Shown here piece after piece: positions 5,357 to 12,598 of a stretch of 13,889 nt of DNA. The stretch spans positions 13,560 through 27,448 of the forward strand of contig DBCF01000083.1 of the NCBI GenBank assembly GCA_002292925.1, in the 5' to 3' direction. A program made the position numbers and the translations under genes. This stretch comes from Roseiflexaceae bacterium UBA965. Lineage in GTDB: Bacteria > Chloroflexota > Chloroflexia > Chloroflexales > Roseiflexaceae. The notes beneath the pieces are model-generated. The model did not search any database. It was not told the DNA's origin and was given only the letters and a program-made list of their open reading frames with translations. Position 1 is the first letter of the stretch. Each line of letters starts with the position of its first letter.

Positions 5357-8277
5357 GCCACCACCTCCCAACTACTACCGGTTGCCGTGCGTTTAAATGC
5401 GATCTGGGTAGGGAAGAGGTCGCGCAGTTCTTGGATGTGGGTAATCACCAAAATAGTATGGAATTCATCGCTGATACTGTTGATGGCTTCGACGAGGCGT
5501 TCGCGGCCTTGGGCGTCTTGGGTACCAAAGCCTTCGTCGATAATCAAGGTTTCGAGGCGGTGCCCTGCGCGATGGGTCAGGAGTTTTGAAAGGGCAATTC
5601 GGAGCGCAAAGCTAATCCGGAAGGCTTCGCCGCCGCTATAGGCTTCGATTGGACGGATGCCACTTGCGTCTGAAACACGCAGATCAATGGTTTCGCGTGA
5701 TTCGCCTTTTTGGGTTTCGGTTTTGGTCGAAATAGCCAAATAGAGTTGATTATCACTCATCCGGGTGAGAATCTGATTGGTCTCGTGTTCGAGGGCGGGG
5801 ATGGCGTATTCGCTGATGAGCATGGCCTGGATGCCTTTGCTGGCAAAAGCTTTTTCGAGGATGTCGTAGCGGTTGATTTCTTGGGCCAGGGTTGCCAGCC
5901 GCGTTTGGTGGATGATGAGCTTGTTTTGGGCTTCACGGGCCTGCGAGAGTTTTTCTAAGAGTTGGCTACGGTGACCGTGACAATTGCGGATGGCGATGTC
6001 GGCTTCACTGCGCATTTGCTGTGGGGTCTGATTGATATTTACGGCGCCAATATAGGGCTCGAGGGCGATGCGCTCTGCTGTATATTTGTGGATTTCAGCC
6101 GTACTCGTGTCACGACTGGTGCTGAGTTCTGTCAGGCGTTGCGTGGTCTCGCCGAGGCGTACTTGTGTGAAATCGAGGGTGGTTTGGTCAAGTGCGAGTT
6201 GGTTGTATTGTGCGCGAAAGGGTGTGAGCTGGTCGATTTGCGTTTGCAGGGCACGTAAGGCGCTGGGGTCATAGTTGAGTGCAGTGATTGCTTCGCTGAG
6301 TTGGGCTAGGGTGTGTTGTTCAGCGAGGGCATATTGATGGGTATCGAGTTGGTGTTGGGCGTCATCACGCTCACTCAGACAGTGTGCGCGGCGTTGTTTT
6401 TGGGTAGTGAGTTGGGCAATGTCGTGGCTCAGTTGGTCAATGCGTTGTTGCACAAATAGGCGTTCAGATTGTTGCTTGGTTGCGCTATTGAGGGCATCGT
6501 CAGTATCACGGATGTGTTGTTGGGTGGTAGTGATGGCTGTTGGAATATCACGTGCCGTAATGATTGCGAGTTGCTGTTGGTATTGGGCGTGTTGGGTTTG
6601 GGCATTGTCGCGTTCAGTGCGTTGGGCGTCGATTTTGCCGAGGCGGCGGCGAATATCACTAGCCTGTTTCGTCTGTTGTTCGCACTGAAGGATTTCGGCT
6701 TCGAGCGTGGCAATTTGTTGATTGATGTGCGTGATTTGATCACGGAAATCGCTGAATTGATTCCGCAGGAGCACGATTTCACGTTCGAATTCTGCCACGG
6801 CCTGGGTGTGGTGATCGTGATCCATCATGGTATGGCAGGTTGGGCAGGGTTGGTCAACGGTGAGGGCTTTTTGTTTGGTAGCGAGTTCGAGTCCGCGGGT
6901 TTTGACGTCGTCGCGCTGGCTACTCAAGGCAGCTTTTTTGGTTTGCAGGGTCATTAATTCTGATTGGATGGCAGTGATGCGTTGTTGGGCCGTGTCACAA
7001 TCCGCTAATTGCGTGTTGAGGGTGTCCCATTGTTGGGTTGCGATATCGAGTTGGGCGATACGATCATCGAGCTCTTGGATTTTGCTGGTGAGGGTTGCAT
7101 GTTGGTGCAGTTGTGTCTGTTGATCGGTGAGGGTGGCGCGTAGCTGGTGTTGCTGCTGTTTTAGGTCGGTGATTTGGGCATTGACATCGTGCAACGTCGC
7201 AATTTGGGCAACGAGCTGGGCATGATTACTAACCAAGGTATCATAGTTGGCCAAAGATCCATCGATAAATTGGATTTCGTCAGTGAGCCGTTGGATGTGA
7301 TGACCGAGGAGTTGTTTGGCGTCATTGATGTGTTGGGTGGCGACTTGGTGTTGGTGTTGTAGCGTATCGTACTGGTCGCGTTGGCTGGTCAGCTGACGCG
7401 CCGTCTGCTCGTGTGCGCCGAGTAGGTGGTACTGGGCTTCGATGATGGGGCGTTGGGCAAGTTGGTGGGTTAATTGGGTAATTGAAATTTGTAATTCTTG
7501 GTGGAGTGTGGTTTTTTCGTCGTATTGCGCTTGGGTGGTGGTGAGATTTTGTTGGGCTTTTTGTAGCGAAATCCGGGTATCGGCGTATTTGCCATAGGTT
7601 TCGGCGGCAGCGAGGCGGGTATCAGCGTCGTCAAGCAAGAGTTCGAATTCAGGGATGTCGGCTACTTGCTTTTCGTCGTTGATCATTTGCCCTTGCAGGT
7701 TGATTTTTTCGTCGTTGAGGGTACTACGAGCTGCTTTGGTGCGTTCGCGGTATTTCTCGTATTGATCGATTTCGAGGATTTGCGCCAAAATATCACGCCG
7801 TTCGCTGGGGGTGAGTTGAGTAAAGGCATCGGCGCGTCCTTGGCGGAGGTAGGCCGAGTTTTGGAATACGGAGTAACTCATCCCCATAATCTCGTTGGTG
7901 ATGCGCTGTTGCGTTTCACGCACAGTACCGCCATTGATTGATGCCCATTTGGTGCGTTGGGGATCGCTGGCTTGCTCAAGCAGAATCTTGGTGCCACCTC
8001 GGCGATCAACGCCGTAGTTGCGGTTGACTCTGTAGGCAATGTCATTGACCATAAACGTCAATTCGACATACATTTCTTGTTCGCCGATGGTGATGATTTC
8101 ACGTTCGCCGAGGCGAGCTTCGCCCCAGATCGCCCAGTGAATGGCTTCGAGGAACGATGACTTGCCGGCGCCGTTGTCCCCACTGAGACAGGCGATATGG
8201 ATAGCCGTAAAGTCAAAAATAGGTGTTTCACCACGATAACTCAAAAAATTTTTCATGCGCAAGGTAAGTGGGATCAT
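5353..8277 (-). CDS. sbcC: SbcC/Rad50-type SMC-like ATPase
   Basis: This 974-residue protein has the complete Rad50/SbcC plan. An N-terminal ATPase lobe carries FLSYRG and Walker A GDNGAGKSS (residues 33-41), then a Q-loop region in AYLRQGRADAF. Two long Gln/His-rich coiled-coil arms flank a zinc hook CPTC (Cys478, Cys481), almost exactly mid-protein. The C-terminal lobe has the signature motif YSGGE (880-884), Walker B LIIDEGFGTQD (Asp914, Glu915) and an ITH switch near the end. SbcC pairs with the SbcD nuclease to process DNA ends and hairpins, and dimerises through the hook. No sbcD lies next to it; the upstream neighbour is the CYTH-CHAD gene, 12 bases away, and the downstream SUMF1-fold gene overlaps by 4 bases. 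The ribosome binding site (AGAGG) is modest. The length is within the family range and all motifs are intact. Confidence 0.95.
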   Translation of the reverse strand: MIPLTLRMKNFLSYRGETPIFDFTAIHIACLSGDNGAGKSSFLEAIHWAIWGEARLGEREIITIGEQEMYVELTFMVNDIAYRVNRNYGVDRRGGTKILLEQASDPQRTKWASINGGTVRETQQRITNEIMGMSYSVFQNSAYLRQGRADAFTQLTPSERRDILAQILEIDQYEKYRERTKAARSTLNDEKINLQGQMINDEKQVADIPEFELLLDDADTRLAAAETYGKYADTRISLQKAQQNLTTTQAQYDEKTTLHQELQISITQLTHQLAQRPIIEAQYHLLGAHEQTARQLTSQRDQYDTLQHQHQVATQHINDAKQLLGHHIQRLTDEIQFIDGSLANYDTLVSNHAQLVAQIATLHDVNAQITDLKQQQHQLRATLTDQQTQLHQHATLTSKIQELDDRIAQLDIATQQWDTLNTQLADCDTAQQRITAIQSELMTLQTKKAALSSQRDDVKTRGLELATKQKALTVDQPCPTCHTMMDHDHHTQAVAEFEREIVLLRNQFSDFRDQITHINQQIATLEAEILQCEQQTKQASDIRRRLGKIDAQRTERDNAQTQHAQYQQQLAIITARDIPTAITTTQQHIRDTDDALNSATKQQSERLFVQQRIDQLSHDIAQLTTQKQRRAHCLSERDDAQHQLDTHQYALAEQHTLAQLSEAITALNYDPSALRALQTQIDQLTPFRAQYNQLALDQTTLDFTQVRLGETTQRLTELSTSRDTSTAEIHKYTAERIALEPYIGAVNINQTPQQMRSEADIAIRNCHGHRSQLLEKLSQAREAQNKLIIHQTRLATLAQEINRYDILEKAFASKGIQAMLISEYAIPALEHETNQILTRMSDNQLYLAISTKTETQKGESRETIDLRVSDASGIRPIEAYSGGEAFRISFALRIALSKLLTHRAGHRLETLIIDEGFGTQDAQGRERLVEAINSISDEFHTILVITHIQELRDLFPTQIAFKRTATGSSWEVVA

Positions 8278-8289
8278 TGTGGCCTCTTG

Positions 8290-10065
8290 TTATTGAATGG
8301 CGTGAATGGTGGCAATGATGGATTGATTAAACACGACATTGGTACAGGCATCCCAGATAGGATGCATTTGTTGGCGTTGTTGGGTGGCTTCTTGGCGTAA
8401 GTGGCTGAGGATTTTTTTGGCGTCGGGGTTGGTAAGGAGCTTCATATCAGCAAGTAATTCGTTGGCGACGACGGCATCTTGGAGCACCCCGAGGTGCTTT
8501 TGCAGGGCGTCGAGGGCAATCAACGCAGGCTGTGTTTCGGGGATGAGGATGGTGGGGAAGCATTCGAGGATGTAGCGCAATCGTTTGCCGCGGATGCGCA
8601 GGGCATGGAGCTCACTTTCGGCGACGCGTTCAAAGCTACCTGGCAGGGGTTGTTGTAATTCGTGACAGCGTTGGCTGATGCTTTCACCCAAGGCGGTCAC
8701 GACGGAGGTTTGGGTAGTGATAGTAGCGGCTTGGCTGGTACAGACAAACGTGGCGTAGGTTTCTAAAAATCGATGATGTTTGGCACTTGTAATCAGTTCA
8801 TGCAAGGCGGTTAAGGCTTTTTGGCGGGTTTTGTGGATGCCTTTTTGGATGCTATCGGGGATTGGTGTTTCTCCAAAAATTCGTTGGGCGGTGTCATGAA
8901 ATGCATCACAGTCACGTACGACTCCATGGAATCGTGCCATGCGCCGGAAGCCGCGCCGGAATTGATTGAGAATTTCGCCATCATAGACACCATCGGCACA
9001 GTCGAGCAATGCCCGGATTTTGCGCAATGTGACGCGCATACGATGGATGCTTTGGGCTTCAAACGTGGCGAGGACTTCTTGTTCGCGCTGAAGCATACGC
9101 CGGAGCTGGTAGCGGAGCTGTAAGCGGAGCCCTTCGCTAAAGGGTTGATGATGCAGATCGAGTGCGGCGCCATAGACATGATAGTTGGGTAAGGTGACTT
9201 GGCTGATTAATTGGGCAACCTGGGCGCGTTGGGTGTTGTCAAGTGCCAACCAATAGGGTTCACTCACTAAATTGGTTTGGTTGGTGTATTCGCGACTGAG
9301 TTGGACGGCGCTGGCGGACAAAAGGCGGTTCGTGGCGGTGTCATGGTGGGCAAGGGGCACAAACAGTGCCTCATCACCGCTCCGTTGCGTGCCAAGTAAT
9401 ACAGCGATATGGGCATCACGCGCGTGGGTTTCGTCGGGGTCTTCGGGATAGTTGGCATAAAACCGTAACCCTCGTGAGAATTTGCTCATTTGTTCGTGCA
9501 TACTCGGTACATGTTGTTGTACCAATTGCCCTAATTGCGAAATTTGAGCTGGGCTAGTTGATTGGCGGGCTTCGATTTCGATTTCGCAGAATGATTCATG
9601 GTGGCCAGCAGCATGGATACTGCCATGATCGAGGACTAATTCGGCGACGTTTTGGCTATGATGATCAACGATATTGCGGATTTGGCGTTTGGTGATGGTA
9701 TGCACAATGGGTAACAGCTCATGGGCCGCCACCCCGTAATGGTTGAGGAGTGCTATTATTTGGTCTGGCCACTGCGATGCGGTAAGCGGGTATTCGTATT
9801 CGTGGCGTACTGACACGTCTCCCACATCGGGTTGACTGGTTTTGATGGTGATAAACTGGATGGCTTGATCGACGATGCGAATCCGCAGGCTTGCATTGGC
9901 CTTGGTTAATGCGTGCGTGGTTGTATCAAAGTAAATAGTATGGAGCTGTTGGGTGGCATGCGCCTGAAGCTGGTATTGGGCGAGGGTACGCCGCTTCCAC
10001 AAGCGTTTGGCCGCATGCTCGTCAATGACACGTAATTTGAGTTCAATTTCATGGGGAATGGTCAT
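8290..10065 (-). CDS. CYTH-CHAD domain protein (triphosphate tunnel metalloenzyme fused to polyphosphate-binding domain)
   Basis: This 591-residue fusion starts with a CYTH domain (about residues 1-210). It has the diagnostic EIELK (Glu6, Glu8, Lys10), IYFDT, SLRIRI, a second-half CEIEIEA strand and SKFSRGL. The rest is a helical CHAD domain with conserved histidine/basic helices, for example IHRMRVTLRKIRALLD (His341) and LHALRIRGKRLRYILE (His487). CYTH enzymes hydrolyse inorganic triphosphate or nucleoside/thiamine triphosphates in a metal-dependent tunnel, and CHAD domains bind polyphosphate. CYTH-CHAD fusions such as E. coli YgiF are triphosphatases. The start at 10063-10065 is preferred because AAGGTG lies eight bases upstream; the ATG nine codons earlier would sit almost at the predicted transcript 5' end. 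It heads a three-gene unit with sbcC and the SUMF1-fold gene. Confidence 0.92.
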   Translation of the reverse strand: MTIPHEIELKLRVIDEHAAKRLWKRRTLAQYQLQAHATQQLHTIYFDTTTHALTKANASLRIRIVDQAIQFITIKTSQPDVGDVSVRHEYEYPLTASQWPDQIIALLNHYGVAAHELLPIVHTITKRQIRNIVDHHSQNVAELVLDHGSIHAAGHHESFCEIEIEARQSTSPAQISQLGQLVQQHVPSMHEQMSKFSRGLRFYANYPEDPDETHARDAHIAVLLGTQRSGDEALFVPLAHHDTATNRLLSASAVQLSREYTNQTNLVSEPYWLALDNTQRAQVAQLISQVTLPNYHVYGAALDLHHQPFSEGLRLQLRYQLRRMLQREQEVLATFEAQSIHRMRVTLRKIRALLDCADGVYDGEILNQFRRGFRRMARFHGVVRDCDAFHDTAQRIFGETPIPDSIQKGIHKTRQKALTALHELITSAKHHRFLETYATFVCTSQAATITTQTSVVTALGESISQRCHELQQPLPGSFERVAESELHALRIRGKRLRYILECFPTILIPETQPALIALDALQKHLGVLQDAVVANELLADMKLLTNPDAKKILSHLRQEATQQRQQMHPIWDACTNVVFNQSIIATIHAIQ

Positions 10066-10104
10066 AAAAACTACACCTTGTGGAGGTTGCATGATTGCTC
10101 ATTA

Positions 10105-10110
10105 ATTATA
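10105..10110 (-). promoter_or_regulatory. -10 box of the promoter for the CYTH-CHAD / sbcC / SUMF1 unit
   Basis: A perfect TATAAT on the minus strand lies 39 bases before the chosen CYTH-CHAD start codon, giving a leader of about 32 bases. At the 17-base distance the -35 candidate is only CCAACA (3 of 6 matches), so recognition may rest on the -10 box or an activator. Confidence 0.45.
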
Positions 10111-10307
10111 CGGGAGTTTGTCGAGATTGTTGGCGGTTTTTGTGCATAAAAGTGACGCAATTGGTTAATCCTGCGGATTTATTTGGGGTAATTGGGGCGC
10201 ATCGTGATTTGTATTTCATGGGGCACGGGGTGCCTTGCACACCCGTAGATTATGATGGAGCCCCGTACGCACCGTGATGGTGGGATCGATAGCGTGATTG
10301 ATGATGG

Positions 10308-10319
10308 TATTGCGCAATA
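10308..10319. promoter_or_regulatory. Perfect palindrome TATTGCGCAATA, possible regulator site
   Basis: This 12-bp perfect inverted repeat lies about 33 bases upstream of the tig -35 box, a typical place for an activator or an upstream operator half. No matching second copy was noticed in the window, and the regulator is unknown. Confidence 0.3.
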
Positions 10320-10351
10320 GAATGCCTATTCTGTCTCATCCAATGCCTCAG

Positions 10352-10381
10352 CCGACATTCATCCCTACTTCATGCTATAAT
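10352..10381 (+). promoter_or_regulatory. Promoter of the tig-clpP-clpX cluster
   Basis: A perfect TATAAT (10376-10381) is preceded by TGC, making an extended -10 (TGNTATAAT). CCGACA (10352-10357; 4 of 6 matches) lies 18 bases upstream. Transcription would begin near 10388, about 60 bases before the tig start. It is the only good promoter seen ahead of tig, and none is obvious in the short tig-clpP and clpP-clpX gaps. I saw no clear CIRCE-type element. Confidence 0.7.
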
Positions 10382-10447
10382 GCTCTAGAAATGCACAATT
10401 CGCCGCGCCATGGTAGGCGCACCTTGAGCACACACGGAGTTATTTCG

Positions 10448-11887
10448 GTGAAGGTTACAAGTGAGCGCTTGCCGCGCAGTTTGATGAAGTTGACTGTCGA
10501 GATGGACGAAGCCACAGTCGAGAAAGAGCTCGACCGGGCTGCTCGGAGTTTGTCACAAAAAGTACGTGTCCCGGGCTTCCGCCCCGGCAAAGTACCCCGT
10601 CCGATTCTCGAACGTTTCTATGGGCGTCAAGCGCTCGTCGAAGAAGCGTCTGAGGGGATTATCAATGCGGGCTTTCGTCAAGCCCTCGAACAAGAAGGCA
10701 TTGAGCCCGTTGGTCAAGCAAGTCTTGAAGACGTGCAGTTTGTCACTGCACCGTATACGTTTGTCATCCAAGTACCCGTTGATCCTGTGACCCGGATTGC
10801 CGACTACTCCGGCTTCCGCCAGGCACTCGAAGTACCGGCCATCAGTGATGTCGTATTGCAACGTGCCCTCGATGAAGCGCGCGAACGCCACGTGGTATTA
10901 CGTGAGCCCGAAGAAATCCGCGCTGCCAGTCAAGGCGATTTGGTGTCGGCTGAAGTCGATGCCTTGCGTGACGGGATCTCAATCAATGGCCGCGAACCAG
11001 GGCAGGCAGCCCCCAGCACTGATCTCATCCTTGAGACAGGGCGTTTGGTCGAAGGCTTGATGGAAGGTATCATCGGCATGGCAATCGGCGAAAACCGCCA
11101 AATCTCGGCGTTTTTGCCTGACGATTATGCCACCGAAGATATGCGTGGCGCACCGGTGGTATTTGATGTCACCTTGCGGCGCATCCAAGAGCGTATTTTG
11201 CCCGATTGGGAAGAATTGCCAACCCTCGAAAACTTCGAAGGTTCTTTGGCCGACTTCAAAATCAAGACCAGTGATGAATTGGCCAAAAACGCCAATACCA
11301 ATTCAGAAAATCGTCTCATCAATGCATTTGTTGATGGGTTGGTTGCTGGGGCCATCTATGATTACCCCGATGTTGCAGTCGAGCAAGAAGCCGATCGCGT
11401 GTTGAGCACCCAAGAAGCCGAGTATACGCGTTATGGTACCACTGCCGAAGCCGTCTACAAGCAAATGGGCCAAGACCGCAATGAGTTGGTCAAACGCTTA
11501 CTCCCCGAAGGCGAAGAGCGTCTCAAGCGCAATTTGGCTATGCGTGAGTTTGTGTTGGCCGAAGGCTTGACGGTCAGCGACGAAGAAATCGACGCTGAAA
11601 TCGGTGCGATGCTCGGTGATTACAATGGTGAGCAACGTGACGCGATGCTTGGTTTGTTGCGTGGACAGATGGTGACGTCAATCGCCAACAGTGTCCTCGA
11701 CAAAAAAATGCGCGCCCGTATCATCGAAATTGCCACCCAAGGTGCTGGTGCCGTGGCCGCTACCGAAGCTCCGGCTGCGCCCAAGAAACGCACCACCAAA
11801 AAGGCTGCAGAAGCCGCTGAAGGTGCAACTGCTGAGGCCGAAGCAACCCCAGCTCCCAAGAAAAAAAGCACCAAGAAGAGCGAGTAA
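10448..11887 (+). CDS. tig: Trigger factor (ribosome-associated chaperone / peptidyl-prolyl isomerase) with Lys/Ala-rich tail
   Basis: This 479-residue protein starts at a GTG (10448-10450) with GGAG eight bases upstream. The resulting N terminus, VKVTSERLPRSLMKLTVEM, aligns with trigger factors, whereas the longer in-frame ATG at 10298 would lie before the promoter. The ribosome-docking signature GFRPGK sits at residues 43-48, as in E. coli. A central segment (about 150-245) corresponds to the FKBP-type isomerase domain, including GDLVSAEVDA and LVEGLMEGIIGMAIGE. The helical C-terminal chaperone arms follow. From about residue 432 the protein ends in a low-complexity tail of Ala, Glu, Pro and Lys with KKRTTKK and KKKSTKK clusters, which is not part of the core fold. 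It binds nascent chains at the ribosome exit. clpP begins 29 bases after its stop. Confidence 0.97.
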   Translation: MKVTSERLPRSLMKLTVEMDEATVEKELDRAARSLSQKVRVPGFRPGKVPRPILERFYGRQALVEEASEGIINAGFRQALEQEGIEPVGQASLEDVQFVTAPYTFVIQVPVDPVTRIADYSGFRQALEVPAISDVVLQRALDEARERHVVLREPEEIRAASQGDLVSAEVDALRDGISINGREPGQAAPSTDLILETGRLVEGLMEGIIGMAIGENRQISAFLPDDYATEDMRGAPVVFDVTLRRIQERILPDWEELPTLENFEGSLADFKIKTSDELAKNANTNSENRLINAFVDGLVAGAIYDYPDVAVEQEADRVLSTQEAEYTRYGTTAEAVYKQMGQDRNELVKRLLPEGEERLKRNLAMREFVLAEGLTVSDEEIDAEIGAMLGDYNGEQRDAMLGLLRGQMVTSIANSVLDKKMRARIIEIATQGAGAVAATEAPAAPKKRTTKKAAEAAEGATAEAEATPAPKKKSTKKSE

Positions 11888-11916
11888 TCGCATTGGTGTA
11901 ACCAAGGAGGTAGCGC

Positions 11917-12564
11917 ATGAAATGGCAATCACAAGTTGAACTCATGGCAATGATGCCACAGATTACCCAACTCGTTCCGACCGTAGTAGAAACCACCGGT
12001 CGCGGTGAATATCGTTCTGACATCTATTCACGGCTCCTCAAAGAGCGGATTATCATGTTAAGTACGCCCATCGAAGACATGGTGGCAAATCTGGTAGTGG
12101 CGCAGTTGCTCTTTCTTGAGCACGAAAACCCTGAGCGCGATATCATGCTCTACATCAATAGCCCCGGTGGTTCGATTACTGCCGGGTTGGCGATGTACGA
12201 CACCATGCGAATGATTCGCCCCGATGTCGCCACCGTCTGTGTCGGTATGGCGGGGAGCATGGCCACCATTCTGTTGGCAGGGGGTGCCAAAGGCAAGCGG
12301 TATAGCTTGCCCAACTCCACCATCCACATGCACCCGGCTGGTGGTGGTGCCCGTGGTTATGCCCCTGATGTCGAAATCATGGCTCGTGAATTGTTGCGCT
12401 CGCAACAAATCATCCGTGACTTGTTGTCGGCAGATACGGGTCAGACCAGTGAACGCATCGCCAATGACTTTGATCGTGATTTGTTTATGAGTCCCGAACA
12501 AGCCAAGGAATACGGGATCATCGACGAAATCCTCACCCGCGAAAAATTACAACAACGCGGTTAG
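11917..12564 (+). CDS. clpP: ATP-dependent Clp protease proteolytic subunit ClpP
   Basis: This 215-residue serine peptidase has the full ClpP fold: LVPTVVE after a short leader that is probably a cleaved propeptide, DIYSRLLKERIIML, YINSPGGSITAG, and the nucleophile in GMAGSMA (Ser114). Residue spacing against E. coli ClpP puts the catalytic His at His139 and the catalytic Asp at Asp188 (DRDLFMS). The active-site loops differ slightly from the usual forms: AGS instead of AAS, and HPAGGGARGYAPD instead of the HQPLGG-x-QGQAxD type. ClpP forms double-heptamer barrels that degrade substrates fed by ClpX or other AAA+ unfoldases. A strong AAGGAGG lies seven bases before the ATG. It sits between tig and clpX in the conventional order. 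Confidence 0.97.
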   Translation: MKWQSQVELMAMMPQITQLVPTVVETTGRGEYRSDIYSRLLKERIIMLSTPIEDMVANLVVAQLLFLEHENPERDIMLYINSPGGSITAGLAMYDTMRMIRPDVATVCVGMAGSMATILLAGGAKGKRYSLPNSTIHMHPAGGGARGYAPDVEIMARELLRSQQIIRDLLSADTGQTSERIANDFDRDLFMSPEQAKEYGIIDEILTREKLQQRG

Positions 12565-12598
12565 TTGGTACGAAATAGTACATTTTTTGAGGTAGATA

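Larger units (their letters stand above)
10066..10447. other. Divergent intergenic regulatory region between the CYTH-CHAD and tig genes
   Basis: These 382 bases hold no convincing gene. They contain the leftward TATAAT (10105-10110), the rightward tig promoter (10352-10381), the palindrome TATTGCGCAATA (10308-10319), and a G/C-rich stretch at about 10219-10264. That stretch can form GGCAC-GGG-GTGCC (10222-10234) or, alternatively, CGGGGTG with CACCCG (10226-10245), enclosed by GGGGC (10220-10224) and GCCCC (10260-10264). In the tig leader a small hairpin, GCGCC (10405-10409) with GGCGC (10416-10420), precedes the ribosome binding site. A 60-codon open frame at 10095-10277 has no recognisable ribosome binding site or family and was not called. 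Confidence 0.6.

Noticed and set aside
6469..6957. 162-codon open frame on the plus strand inside sbcC
   Set aside because: It is antisense to the coiled-coil region, whose biased codons leave opposite frames open; no domain or start signal supports it.
10095..10277. 60-codon open frame upstream of tig
   Set aside because: No ribosome binding site, no recognisable family, and it covers the leftward promoter and a hairpin-forming stretch.
10298..10447. 50-codon N-terminal extension of trigger factor
   Set aside because: It would start before the TATAAT promoter; the GTG at 10448 has a ribosome binding site and yields the standard N terminus.
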